Shown: positions 35,478-44,668 of the stretch, in pieces | Layout: each line of letters opens with the position of its first letter | Numbering within the stretch: position 1 is the stretch's first letter | NCBI GenBank assembly: GCA_963753075.1 | Contig: CAVWAR010000002.1 | Span: forward strand, 496,001 to 560,000 | Direction: 5' to 3' | DNA from: Prado023 sp963753075 | GTDB lineage: Bacteria > Actinomycetota > Actinomycetes > S36-B12 > CAIYMF01 | Length of the DNA: 64,000 nt | Position numbers and translations under genes: made by a program | Notes under the pieces: generated by a model | What the model was told of the DNA's origin: nothing | The model's database searches: none | What the model saw: the letters and a program-made list of their open reading frames with translations, nothing else

Positions 35478-36536
35478 ATGGTCGAGGTCACGAAGGCGAC
35501 CGATGTGCCGCCCCGGGCACGCCCCAGCAGGCACGCTGCGAACGGCTCGGCAACGCAGGGCCGCACCGCCCTGATCACCGGGATCACCGGCCAGGACGGC
35601 TCCTACCTGGCCGAGCTGCTGCTGGAGAAGGGGTACACGGTTCACGGCCTGATCCGCCGGGCGTCGACGTTCAACACCTCGCGCATCGATCACCTCTACC
35701 AGGACCCGCACAACCCGAACGCGAGGCTGTTCCTTCACCACGGGGACCTCACCGACGGCTCCCGGCTGGTGACCCTGATGGAGCGGATCCAGCCCGCCGA
35801 GGTCTACCACCTCGCGGCGCAGTCGCACGTGCGGGTGTCCTTCGACGAGCCGGAGTTCACCGGCGACGTGACCGGACTGGCGACCACCCGCATTCTCGAG
35901 GCGATCCGGGAGTCGAGGGTGCCGGCCCGGTTCTACCAGGCGTCGAGCTCGGAGATGTTCGGCGCGACCCCGCCGCCGCAGGACGAGTCGACGCCGTTCT
36001 ATCCGCGCTCCCCGTACGGGGCCGCCAAGGTCTACTCGTACTGGATGACGCGGAACTACCGGGAGGCCTACGGGCTGTTCGCGGCCAACGGGATCCTGTT
36101 CAACCATGAGTCCCCGCGGCGAGGTGAGACGTTCGTGACCCGCAAGATCACGATGGCGGTGGCCCGGATCGCCGCCGGGCGCGACGAGCACCTGTACATG
36201 GGCAACATCGACGCGGCCCGCGACTGGGGGTACGCCAAGGAGTACGTCGAGGCGATGTGGCGCATGCTGCAGGCCGACGAGCCCGACGACTTCGTGATCG
36301 CCACCGGCACCTCGTACACGGTGCGCGACTTCCTGCAGATCGCATTCGAGCACGCGGGACTGGACTGGGAGCAGCACGTGCGCTTCGACGAGCGCTACCT
36401 GCGCCCGACCGAGGTGGACAACCTGATCGGGGACGCCTCCAAGGCCGCGGCGAAGCTGGGGTGGAAGCCGCGGACACGGACCCCGGAGCTGGCCCGGCTG
36501 ATGGTGGACGCCGACCGAGCGTTGCTCGGGGCGTAG
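35478..36536 (+). CDS. gmd: GDP-mannose 4,6-dehydratase
   Basis: First step from GDP-mannose to GDP-L-fucose; 352 residues. The N-terminal 28 residues are extra, then ALITGITGQDGSYLAELLL forms the NAD-binding loop. The active site is seen as YQASSSEMFGA (Ser, Glu) and SPYGAAKVYSYW (YxxxK); NHESPRRGETFVTRKI is the GMD signature. The ATG at 35478 follows GTGAAGGGGG; upstream in-frame starts from 35241 lie in the divergent promoter and are rejected. Together with fcl it supplies donor for the fucosyltransferase at 41.6 kb. Confidence 0.96.
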   Translation: MVEVTKATDVPPRARPSRHAANGSATQGRTALITGITGQDGSYLAELLLEKGYTVHGLIRRASTFNTSRIDHLYQDPHNPNARLFLHHGDLTDGSRLVTLMERIQPAEVYHLAAQSHVRVSFDEPEFTGDVTGLATTRILEAIRESRVPARFYQASSSEMFGATPPPQDESTPFYPRSPYGAAKVYSYWMTRNYREAYGLFAANGILFNHESPRRGETFVTRKITMAVARIAAGRDEHLYMGNIDAARDWGYAKEYVEAMWRMLQADEPDDFVIATGTSYTVRDFLQIAFEHAGLDWEQHVRFDERYLRPTEVDNLIGDASKAAAKLGWKPRTRTPELARLMVDADRALLGA

Positions 36537-36578
36537 CGCGGTGGGCATGGGGTTGCGGCACGAGGCGGTGATGTCGAC

Positions 36579-37310
36579 GTGACCATGCGGCATCGGGCGC
36601 GGTTGGCCGCCCAGCGGGTGGGGCTGGACCTCACCCCGTACCCTGCGGCAAGTCCTGCCTACCAGGCCTTCCGAGCCTTCACATCGTCGGGCCCCGACGT
36701 GATCCTCGATGTGGGTGCCAACGACGGTGGCTTCGCCAGGCAGTGCCGACGGTTCGGATTCGCGGGCGAGATCGTCTCGTTCGAGCCGGGGTCCCAGGCG
36801 TATGCGCGGCTCACTGCGGCCTCGGCCCGCGACCCGCACTGGACAGCGGTTCGATTGGGGCTCGGGGACAGCCCGGGCGAGATGACCCTTCACATCGCGG
36901 CGAATGCCGGTGCGAGCAGCTCAGTGCTGCCGATGCTCCCGGCCCATGAGCGGGCGGCTCCGGACTCACAGTTCCTCCGAGTTGAGGAGGTGCCCATCGG
37001 TCGGCTTGATGAGTGGTTCGCAGAGCTCCCCGGCATGTGGGAGCGAGTGGCGCTCAAGATCGACACGCAGGGCTTCGAGCGGCAGGTCCTCGGCGGCGCC
37101 GGGGCGCTGCTCGACACCCGAGTGGTGGCGCTCCAGCTCGAGCTGTCGCTGGTCCCTCTGTATGAGGGGTCCTGGCCGTGGGACGAGGCCGTCGGCTGGC
37201 TGAAGGGCCGGGGCTTCTCGATGCACGGGCTCGCGCCGGGCTTCACGGATCCTGAGACTGGTCGGCTCCTGCAGTTCGACGGTGTGTTCGTGAAGGGCGA
37301 GGGGGCCTAG
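36579..37310 (+). CDS. FkbM-family methyltransferase
   Basis: A 243-residue SAM-dependent methyltransferase of the FkbM family, which usually O-methylates sugar hydroxyls. SAM binding is at VILDVGANDGGFARQ, with EIVSFEPGSQAY as the following acidic loop. The central VALKIDTQGFERQVLGGA (KIDxxGxE) and LQLELSLVPLYEG are FkbM hallmarks. GTG 36579 and ATG 36585 are both possible starts. It sits 42 bases after gmd and probably belongs to its operon. A methylated fucose or rhamnose is a reasonable target but this is not shown. Confidence 0.85.
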   Translation: MTMRHRARLAAQRVGLDLTPYPAASPAYQAFRAFTSSGPDVILDVGANDGGFARQCRRFGFAGEIVSFEPGSQAYARLTAASARDPHWTAVRLGLGDSPGEMTLHIAANAGASSSVLPMLPAHERAAPDSQFLRVEEVPIGRLDEWFAELPGMWERVALKIDTQGFERQVLGGAGALLDTRVVALQLELSLVPLYEGSWPWDEAVGWLKGRGFSMHGLAPGFTDPETGRLLQFDGVFVKGEGA

Positions 37311-37444
37311 CTGAGCAGGCCGGGATTGGCCGGCAACCACTCATGGATCCTCTGGTCCGATGGCCCGGTCGTGGAAGGGGGGTCCGGCCCGATCTGTATC
37401 GGTGGGTGTCGGGGGATGGCGATTGCCAGGAAGGTGGAGAGGGA

Positions 37445-38605
37445 ATGCACGTCGCGCTGGTCGGGCCCTGCTCGCCCCAGGATGTCGTGTCGCTGCTCGA
37501 CGGCGGCGATGCCGAGCGGGCCGCGCGCGCGCCCGGGTATCGGGGTGTGCCGGTCAGCGAACTGGCCAAGGGCCTGGTCGAGGCAGGACATCAGGTCACG
37601 GTCTGCAGCTTGGATTCCTCGCTGGAGCGCTCGACTGAGCGGTACCTGGGGGATGGCTTCCAACTCCTCGTGCAGCGGGCCCGGCCAAGGTCGCGGGACT
37701 ACTTCCGCGACTTCTACGCCGCAGAGCGACGCGGCATGGCGAGTCTGCTGCGTGACGCTGCGCCCGACGTCGTCCATGCTCACTGGACGTACGAGTTCGA
37801 GCTCGCCGCCCAGGACTCGGGGCTGCCGCACGTCACCACGGCCAGGGATGCGCCGTGGACCATCCTGCGCCAGGTCCCTGACGCGTACCGCGCGGCTCGG
37901 TTGGCTGTCGCGTGGCGGGCCCGCCCCGGTATTCGCGATCTGGTTGTTGCCTCGCCATACATGGTTCAGGCTTGGCGCCGTCAGATGCTGTACAAGCGAG
38001 AGATGACGGTCATCCCGAACATGATCATGCGGCTACCAGCAGGCGGAAGCAGGAAGTCGCGCGTACCGAGCGCGATCTGCGTCGCGGACCCCAGCCCACG
38101 CAAGAACATCGAGGCGCTTGCGCGTTCGTTCGTTGCCGTGAGGCGGGAGTTCGCCAGTGCGAGGCTGCGGGTCGTGGGGCCCGAGCTCGCCGAGTCGGAC
38201 GCGCTGCCGAGTCGACTTGCAGCGGCGGGCCTGGCCGACGGCATCGAATTCCTGGGCCGGCTCGGGCGGGAGCAGCTCGCCGCGGAGATGGCCTCGGCGT
38301 GGTGCTTGGTGCATCCCTCGCTGGAGGAGTCCTTCGGCAACACCCTGGTGGAGGCGCTGTCACTGGGCACTCCGGTCATCGGCGGGCGTGACTCAGGAGC
38401 GGTCCCCTGGGTACTGGACTACGGGCGCGCGGGTGATCTCGTGGATGTGCGATCTGACGTGCAGCTCGCCAACGCGCTGGTTCGTCGCTTCAAGGCAGGC
38501 CCCACCCCGCCGCCGATGCGGGCAGATGAACTCCTGGACACTCGGTACTCGCGGGAGACGATCATTCAACTCCATGTTGATGCGTACGAGAGGGTTTCGG
38601 CATGA
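37445..38605 (+). CDS. Glycosyltransferase family 4
   Basis: A 386-residue GT-B enzyme. The N-terminal domain starts MHVALVGPCSPQDV and includes DVVHAHWTYEFELAA. The C-terminal domain shows VADPSPRKNIEALARSF, EFLGRLGREQLAAEMASA and the donor-site motif HPSLEESFGNTLVEALSLG (E-x7-E). The ATG at 37445 follows GGTGGAGAGG; a longer reading from 37343 is not supported. It is a retaining transferase of cytosolic assembly; donor unknown. Confidence 0.87.
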   Translation: MHVALVGPCSPQDVVSLLDGGDAERAARAPGYRGVPVSELAKGLVEAGHQVTVCSLDSSLERSTERYLGDGFQLLVQRARPRSRDYFRDFYAAERRGMASLLRDAAPDVVHAHWTYEFELAAQDSGLPHVTTARDAPWTILRQVPDAYRAARLAVAWRARPGIRDLVVASPYMVQAWRRQMLYKREMTVIPNMIMRLPAGGSRKSRVPSAICVADPSPRKNIEALARSFVAVRREFASARLRVVGPELAESDALPSRLAAAGLADGIEFLGRLGREQLAAEMASAWCLVHPSLEESFGNTLVEALSLGTPVIGGRDSGAVPWVLDYGRAGDLVDVRSDVQLANALVRRFKAGPTPPPMRADELLDTRYSRETIIQLHVDAYERVSA

Positions 38606-38677
38606 TTCCAGCGGCGATGCGCATGCGGACCGTGCGATGACGGCCCGGCACGGGTCGGATCAGCGATTGGCAGCAGG

Positions 38678-39343
38678 GTGAAGTGGGCAGGAGGTCGGCA
38701 AGCACGGGTCGACCCGAAGGACCTCCTTGCGCTGCAGTCCCTCGCGCCCATCATCTCGGGGTACGTTCCTTGGTCAGGCTCGGCCCTCGCTCCGCAGACG
38801 GCCCAGCAGGTCTGCAATGAGCTTGAACTCAATGGCCGTCGCAGCATCGTCGAACTCGGCCCCGGGGTCTCGACGTTGGTCATGGCGATGTGGGCTGAGG
38901 CCGAACAAGAGGCCATCCGGGTCATCTCGATTGACGAGGACTCGGCCTGGATCGACCTCATGGCGCGGAGATTGGAGCGATTCACGTACGCCGACGTCTC
39001 ATTGCTGCACGCACCCCTCACCCCGCGAGAGCGACAGGAGGGCGCCCCGTCTGTGGCTCGCTGGTATGACGCATCCGTGGTCGATTCGCTACCTGGGCCG
39101 GTCGATATGCTTCTTGTGGATGGCCCCACGGCCTATCGGGAGGAATGGAAGTTCGACAGATGGCCCGCCCTACCCCACCTTGCGGATCGACTTGCGCCCG
39201 CTTGCGCGGTCCTGCTTGACGACACAGCCAGGGCGGGTGAGGCTGCGGTTCTCCATTCATGGCGGCAGATGTTCCCCGATTTTGTGCGGAGCGACTCCGG
39301 GCCAGCAACCTGGCTGCGTCGCGGGAAGGCGTGGCAGACGTGA
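38678..39343 (+). CDS. Class I SAM-dependent methyltransferase-like protein
   Basis: A 221-residue protein from a GTG start (GCAGCAGG upstream). SIVELGPGVSTLVMAM is the glycine-rich SAM loop, followed by IRVISIDEDSAWID (acidic ribose-binding residue) and VDMLLVDGPT. This fits small methyltransferases found in glycan loci. The start lies 72 bases after the preceding glycosyltransferase. Acceptor not identifiable. Confidence 0.68.
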   Translation: MKWAGGRQARVDPKDLLALQSLAPIISGYVPWSGSALAPQTAQQVCNELELNGRRSIVELGPGVSTLVMAMWAEAEQEAIRVISIDEDSAWIDLMARRLERFTYADVSLLHAPLTPRERQEGAPSVARWYDASVVDSLPGPVDMLLVDGPTAYREEWKFDRWPALPHLADRLAPACAVLLDDTARAGEAAVLHSWRQMFPDFVRSDSGPATWLRRGKAWQT

Positions 39344-39457
39344 TGGGTGCGTTCGGCGCAGGCAGGCCTCCGGCTCTCCTCTTGGTCGGAGCACCTGGCA
39401 GCAGACGTGAACGTCATCACCGCCGACTACGAGTCGATGCTCGAGGGAGGGGGCAGG

Positions 39458-40525
39458 GTGAGCCGTAGAAGTCAGTTGTGGGCCCGAACCCGGGTCGCGC
39501 GCCGCCCGCCCCCTTTCATTCGCTCTGTTGTGGAGTCGGCGCATATCCCCGGTGTTGCCCGTCATGTCACGTCTGTGCGGACAATCGCGTCGGCACAGTC
39601 CCAGCCCCTGGACGTGCCTGATGCGGTTCGTCCGAGGCTCCTGGATGGACAGGGCCACGAGACCGCCTTCCCAGAGGTAGTCGAGATCAAGGTCGAGGAT
39701 TGCTTGGTCGATCCCGCGAATGGCGCGGTCTATCTTCCGGACGAGGGATCAGTGTTGGGTGAGTCCTTCGGCAGCTACTACCGATCCAGGACCTGGGGAG
39801 CCCCCCTGCGCCGCGTGCCACGCAGGCCAACCCAGCTAGCGGGCCTCGCGGGACGCGTGGTCATCCCAATGCCCGACACTGGGTACTATCACTGGCTCCT
39901 CGAGGTCATGCCGAGCGTCGTCCACTCGGCATCGGTGGTGGACTCCCCAACGCTGCTCGTTGCCGACACCGCCAAGCCGTACGTCATGGAAGCCGCACAA
40001 GCTCTGGGCCTGCCGATCCATCTGGTGCCCAGCGGAGAGTTCGTGGCTGCGGAACGCGTGGTGTTCACCAGCCGACCCCCCGTGTCTGGGGAAGCGCATC
40101 CATACAACCTCAGACTCCTAGCCGATCTCGCGGCAACCGGGGAACGCGCGACACCCGACCAATCCCCTGCCCGTGTCTTCGTGTCCCGGCGTCTCGACCG
40201 AGCACGATGGATTCAATCCCAGGAACAACTTGAATCACTTGCCACCCGCCTTGGATTTGAGGTCCTTGTCGCGCAAGACCTGAATTGGATTGATCAAGTC
40301 GACATGTTCTCCCGGGCCACCTCACTGGCTGGGCTGCACGGTGCTGGTTTGGCGAATATGGCCTTCATGCGGCCTGGCGCCAGTCTGATCGAGTTGTTCC
40401 CCGGTGACATGCGAAATTGGTGCTACGCGAGGGCAGCGCACTCGCTGGGGATGCGGTATTCCGCAATGTCTTATTCGGGAGCGCCGGGCGATGGCGACGA
40501 ATTGGCGGATCTGCTCCGGTCCTGA
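39458..40525 (+). CDS. Glycosyltransferase family 61 (DUF563)
   Basis: A 355-residue GT61-like enzyme. Typical motifs are DTGYYHWLLEVMPSV, VFVSRRLDRARW (the SR-x-Ar arm), and LAGLHGAGLANMAFMRPGASLIELFP with His294 in the HGAGL motif. The GTG at 39458 is preferred for its GAGGGAGGGGGCAGG site; GTG 39347 (close to the preceding stop) is an alternative adding 37 residues. Bacterial GT61 members occur in capsule and lipopolysaccharide loci; donor unknown. Base composition toward its 3' end is less GC-rich than in the core genes. Confidence 0.83.
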   Translation: MSRRSQLWARTRVARRPPPFIRSVVESAHIPGVARHVTSVRTIASAQSQPLDVPDAVRPRLLDGQGHETAFPEVVEIKVEDCLVDPANGAVYLPDEGSVLGESFGSYYRSRTWGAPLRRVPRRPTQLAGLAGRVVIPMPDTGYYHWLLEVMPSVVHSASVVDSPTLLVADTAKPYVMEAAQALGLPIHLVPSGEFVAAERVVFTSRPPVSGEAHPYNLRLLADLAATGERATPDQSPARVFVSRRLDRARWIQSQEQLESLATRLGFEVLVAQDLNWIDQVDMFSRATSLAGLHGAGLANMAFMRPGASLIELFPGDMRNWCYARAAHSLGMRYSAMSYSGAPGDGDELADLLRS

Positions 40526-40669
40526 TCTGGGTGGGATGCATCGAGCACGAATGCCCCACAACACACCACACTCGACGGCACCAATCGTGCTCACGAATGC
40601 CAGCTGCAGAACAGCGGCGTCTGGAAGGGTGGGTGTCGTGACCGCTGCTGCGGGGCAGAAACTGGCTCG

Positions 40670-41329
40670 TCATTCAGCCGCGTGACGCGCGGGCTTCATC
40701 GCGATGAAGATGTCGTGCTCAATCAACCAATCGAGACCGCAGCGGTCAGCCCACTCCACAAGCCAGCTCCGAGTCGGGTAGGAGACGTACTCGGGGTTTG
40801 CCGGATCGAAGCACCGAACGTCGTCCACCAGGATGGTGATCCGATCGAAGCGGTCGAGTCGTTGTCGAACGGCTTGCAGCTCCCGAACGATCGGGGTGTC
40901 GGCCGGACCTCGATGAGTCGGTCCGGCGGAGTAGTGTCCGTCCAGCCACAATGAGAGTGGCCCTTCGACCGATTCGAGGATGCTGTCGATGTGGTCCTCG
41001 GAAAGACCCTCGACGATCGTCACGTTGTCAGACGCCCGGAACCTGCTCCGCGCACCTGCGGCCAGACGAGGTTCAGGCTCAATCGAGAACACGTGCTTGG
41101 CCGAGCGGGCAAGGAACTCTGTCGTCTCGCCGAAGAACGTGCCGGTCTCAATCCAGGTGTCGGACGCTCGCCCATAGCGATGGAGCACGGCCCACTTCAC
41201 GGTGGTGGGGGCTGGCATCGAGTATCCCCGTTCGCGCCAGCGCCGCATCTGCGCTCCGTCAAGGACTCGCCTCTGCACCTTCTGTGCCAGTGGCTGAACA
41301 GGCTGAGGCACCAAGGCCCGAAGATCCAC
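40670..41329 (-). CDS. Methyltransferase-like protein of unknown target
   Basis: A 219-residue protein on the minus strand, convergent with the GT61 gene. WIETGTFFGETTEFLARSA and VFSIEPEPRLAAGA form a SAM-binding-like glycine loop and acidic strand, and LSLWLDGHYSAG and ITILVDDVRCFDP follow, a layout shared with sugar O-methyltransferase-like proteins. The GTG at 41329 is chosen because GGGGGATGCGGC precedes it; the reading from 41497 is a shadow. It is transcribed against its neighbours. Confidence 0.6.
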   Translation of the reverse strand: MDLRALVPQPVQPLAQKVQRRVLDGAQMRRWRERGYSMPAPTTVKWAVLHRYGRASDTWIETGTFFGETTEFLARSAKHVFSIEPEPRLAAGARSRFRASDNVTIVEGLSEDHIDSILESVEGPLSLWLDGHYSAGPTHRGPADTPIVRELQAVRQRLDRFDRITILVDDVRCFDPANPEYVSYPTRSWLVEWADRCGLDWLIEHDIFIAMKPARHAAE

Positions 41330-41571
41330 GCCGCATCCCCCATTGATTGAGATCCTCCGCACGATAACGCATCGGAGGTCTCGTCCCGTCACAGGCGGGG
41401 GAGGAGATTCCAGCCCCGCGCGTTGGACTGCCTGGCCGCCCCGTTCCCTGATCGCCGCATACCTCTCCCGACATGGCGTCGGGTAGCCTTGCGCCAATCT
41501 GGGACAGTGCGGGGGCGGTCCCAGATTGACGAAGGGTTGCCGATGGCCGAGGACACAACGAGGGACGGCTG

Positions 41572-42402
41572 ATGGGGCCGGCCCTGAATGCCAACCGCCA
41601 TGTCGTCTGCCTTCTGGGGCGTCTCGGCAACCAGCTCTTCCAGTACTCGTTCGCGCGCTGGCTGGAGGCGCAGACGGGCCTGCCGGCCTACTTCGACCTC
41701 TCCATGACCCGACGGGTAGGGATTGCCGGCACAGCCGAGTTCGTGAACGAGGTCAACCGCAGGGCGATTCGCGGATCGAGCCGATTCCCTGGGCCGGAGG
41801 GTCGTCTCGGGCCTGCGGGTGGCTACCTGCGACGAGCGCTGGGGCCTGAGCGGTTGGTGGTTGACATGACGAGCTCGGGGCCGGCTGACCTGGACCCAGG
41901 GCTGGCGGCCTGGTGGGTCGGATACTGGCAGCAGCTGCAGTATGCCGAGGTCGCTCGGGCAGAACTGCGATCGCTGATCGGCATCGACCGGACCCCGCAG
42001 CGCCAGAGCCGGAAACGGATCGCAGTGCATGTGCGAAGAGGGGACTACGTCGGGCTGGGCCTCGCGCTTCCGCCGAGCTGGTACAGAGCCGCCACCGACG
42101 AGGCGCTGGAGTTGACCGGAGACGCTGAGATCCACGTGTTGTCGGACGACCCCCGCTGGTGTGAGGACATGCTGCAGCTGAATGCGCCCTTCTCGGTGGC
42201 GCGACTCGGCACGCCCCTGGACGACTTCAGATCGCTTGCCCAAGCTGATGCGATGGTCGCCTCGGCGAGCACGTATTCATGGTGGGCGGGGTTCTTGGGG
42301 GCAGGGCGAGTCGTCTATCCCCAAGGAGCGCTCAAGCTGCCGACGCCCCCCGTTTGGCATCCTGTGCCCCTCGTTCGGCCCACGCGAGAGGATCCGGCGT
42401 GA
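41572..42402 (+). CDS. Alpha-1,2-fucosyltransferase (GT11)
   Basis: A 276-residue family GT11 enzyme that transfers L-fucose from GDP-fucose. The N-terminal GRLGNQLFQYSFARWLE is the family signature, and VHVRRGDY at residues 152-159 is the GDP-fucose-binding HxRRxD motif. The distal VASASTYSWWAGFLG is the third conserved motif. It fits the gmd/fcl pair six kilobases away, making fucose a component of the glycan. Linkage is predicted from the family. Confidence 0.93.
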   Translation: MGPALNANRHVVCLLGRLGNQLFQYSFARWLEAQTGLPAYFDLSMTRRVGIAGTAEFVNEVNRRAIRGSSRFPGPEGRLGPAGGYLRRALGPERLVVDMTSSGPADLDPGLAAWWVGYWQQLQYAEVARAELRSLIGIDRTPQRQSRKRIAVHVRRGDYVGLGLALPPSWYRAATDEALELTGDAEIHVLSDDPRWCEDMLQLNAPFSVARLGTPLDDFRSLAQADAMVASASTYSWWAGFLGAGRVVYPQGALKLPTPPVWHPVPLVRPTREDPA

Positions 42403-42451
42403 CCACCGGGGCTCCAGCGCGGCACGACGCCGTCGATCCGGGAGCCGACAT

Positions 42452-43171
42452 TCATGCGTTCGGCTCCCGCTTGAACGAGTCCCATGTGTCGAGGAAGGTC
42501 GCTGCGCCGGCAGAGTTCAGGTGGAAGCCGTCGTCAGTGAACGTGGGCTCGAGCTGACCGTCCCCGGATGAGAGCTCAGGCGTTGGATCGAAGACTCGCG
42601 TGGTTGGCCTCCCTGACGCAGCCCGGTGGATAGCCTCGCGGAGCTCCTGGTGAGCGTGTACGCGGGACTCCAGGCTGGATACGCGAGGGAACTCGTGCAG
42701 GGGGTCCGGAGGCCCGGATGGTGGGACAGGTATGACGAGGACGGCCAGCCCTCCCGCTTGCCCGGCCACCTTCTCGCACCTGGCCACGTAGGCAGGGACG
42801 AATGAGAGGTCCAGCGCCCCTGATTCGACGCGCTTGCCCAAGAAGACCCGCACATCGATCTCGCCGAGGACGAAGCCGAGGCGCAGCAGCGGGCGTCGAC
42901 CAGGACGTCTAAGGAACCGGCTTCCCCAGGCTACGTCGGGTGGCCACCCACGATCGGCGACCGAGTGCAACAGACGAGGTCCGATGGACCAGACGAAGTC
43001 TGAGTCCGAGGCTCGGGTCAGCCGCGCGCTGACGACCGGCTGCCCAAGGTTGAAGCGGCCATGGGAGTCGCCGATCCAGACAGTGGTCTCTCGGTCCGCG
43101 GAGCAGCGTCGAGCACCTGCGATTCCCGCCGAGACCTCGGTCAGTTGATGGCTACGTCGCAGGATCTGCAC
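42452..43171 (-). CDS. SGNH-type hydrolase or acetyltransferase-like protein
   Basis: A 239-residue protein with the first SGNH block TTVWIGDSHGRF (Ser in GDSH) and the last block DDGFHLNSAGA (Asp-x2-His), so a catalytic triad is plausible. The middle has LGEIDVRVFLGKR and VLVIPVPPSGPP. No signal peptide is seen, so it acts in the cytoplasm if the start is right. Such proteins in glycan loci add or remove O-acyl groups. It is first read after the minus-strand flippase and converges with the fucosyltransferase. Confidence 0.7.
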   Translation of the reverse strand: MQILRRSHQLTEVSAGIAGARRCSADRETTVWIGDSHGRFNLGQPVVSARLTRASDSDFVWSIGPRLLHSVADRGWPPDVAWGSRFLRRPGRRPLLRLGFVLGEIDVRVFLGKRVESGALDLSFVPAYVARCEKVAGQAGGLAVLVIPVPPSGPPDPLHEFPRVSSLESRVHAHQELREAIHRAASGRPTTRVFDPTPELSSGDGQLEPTFTDDGFHLNSAGAATFLDTWDSFKREPNA

Positions 43172-43198
43172 TCGACGTCCCTCCGCTCCCCACGTGAC

Positions 43199-44629
43199 TC
43201 ACGCACGCTGGTCGATGAGAACCGCGATGGGCTCGATGCGTGTGCGCTGACTTGAGAGACCGGCCAGGAAGCAGGCGCCGAGGCCCCCAAGGGCGACTAA
43301 CTGGCCGAATGCCGATGCGTTGGACTCAGCCACTGCCCAACCGATCCCGGCAAGGACCAGACAGAGCACACCCGCGACCCCGTACCACGTGACCACGAGC
43401 CTTCGGTCGACCAATGAGGACCGCGATGCCGACACGAGTTGGGTTCCATGGCTCAGGACGGCGGCAAGGACGGACCCGATCCCCATCGCATGCCAGTCTC
43501 CCGATTCCAGCATCGCCAGAGAGGCGGCTGCCATCACGACGATGCCGGCCAGCTGGCCATACCACACAGCGCGGAAGTTGTTCGAGGCCTGAAGGGCGGT
43601 TCCCAGCAGGCCCGACAGGACGACTACTGCCGTTGCGCCCAGGACGTACTGGGCCATCACTCCAGCCTCATCCCATTGGGGACCGAGGAGAAGGCGTGTG
43701 AGGCCCGGAACGGCTGGGATCACGAGGGCTGTGGGTGGAAGGACGAGGATCGCTGCGGACGTGATGAGGCACGACCAGCGGCGGCGCACTTCTTCCCCGC
43801 CCTGACCGTCCCATCGGAACTTGGGGAAGATCACGGTCTGCACGGCCTTGGCGACGCTCTCCAGCGGGACCTGGCCGACCACGACCGCTCGGTTCCATGA
43901 TCCGAATGTACTGGCCCCCAGCCACCGGCTCATCGTCCACATCGGGAGGCCGTACGCGACGTAGGTCATCAAGGAGGTACCAAGGGACTTGGCCCCATAG
44001 AAGGCATCCTGCCCGACCCCATGGAGCCTCCGGCTGGGGATGCCGCGCCGGCCCAGAGCCATGAGCAGTACCAGCGCGAGGAGGAGGCTTGACGTCACTG
44101 GCATGACTGTGAGGCTCCATGCCGCTCTGGTCACATGAACCGCGTACGCTCCGATGGCCATGGCGATCAGCGATGATCCGAGGGCCGCCCCGGTCCACAG
44201 CCGCATCCGCCCGAATCGGCGCGCGACACCGGCAAGAACGCCGCCGTAGCTGCTCGCGACGAGCCCGATGCACAGGATCCTGATCAGGGATGTGGCATCG
44301 GGGTTGCCCCACAAGCGTGCCCAGAGCGGTGCCGAGAGCGCGAATATGCCCCCCACCGTGAGTCCGACCCCAAGCGCCAGCGTGACGATTGCGCGATCGC
44401 CCACCACGTCGTCAGCTGTCCTTCGGGCAGCTGCATTGGCAAGGCCGGAGGTGGCCAGCATTCCACCGAGGGCGGTCACCGTCAGCGCTACCGCGAAGGT
44501 GCCGAACCCGGCGGGTTCGATCGCCCGGCTCGTGACTCCCGTGTACACCAACTGCAGCGCCATGGTCAGGATCTGGGCTACCCAGACCATCGAGACATGC
44601 TGCACGAGGGTGCGTCGCCCGGATCTCAC
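43199..44629 (-). CDS. Polysaccharide flippase (Wzx-like)
   Basis: A 476-residue membrane protein with about 12-14 hydrophobic segments of the MOP exporter superfamily (oligosaccharide flippase). The N-terminal pattern HVSMVWVAQILTMALQLVYTGVTSRAIEP and FGTFAVALT are typical. It would flip undecaprenyl-diphosphate-linked repeat units to the outer face. The GTG at 44629 is used. It belongs to a leftward run with the GT2 and dehydrogenase genes. Its presence with Wzm/Wzt in the same locus is notable. Confidence 0.87.
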   Translation of the reverse strand: MRSGRRTLVQHVSMVWVAQILTMALQLVYTGVTSRAIEPAGFGTFAVALTVTALGGMLATSGLANAAARRTADDVVGDRAIVTLALGVGLTVGGIFALSAPLWARLWGNPDATSLIRILCIGLVASSYGGVLAGVARRFGRMRLWTGAALGSSLIAMAIGAYAVHVTRAAWSLTVMPVTSSLLLALVLLMALGRRGIPSRRLHGVGQDAFYGAKSLGTSLMTYVAYGLPMWTMSRWLGASTFGSWNRAVVVGQVPLESVAKAVQTVIFPKFRWDGQGGEEVRRRWSCLITSAAILVLPPTALVIPAVPGLTRLLLGPQWDEAGVMAQYVLGATAVVVLSGLLGTALQASNNFRAVWYGQLAGIVVMAAASLAMLESGDWHAMGIGSVLAAVLSHGTQLVSASRSSLVDRRLVVTWYGVAGVLCLVLAGIGWAVAESNASAFGQLVALGGLGACFLAGLSSQRTRIEPIAVLIDQRA

Positions 44630-44668
44630 GTGAGGTACCAGCGGCTTGTTGGCAGGGACATCATGTAT

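Noticed and set aside
40546..40601. Ten-base direct repeat CACGAATGCC in the gap between the GT61 and methyltransferase-like genes
   Set aside because: Only two copies 46 bases apart in a convergent gap; no support for a function.
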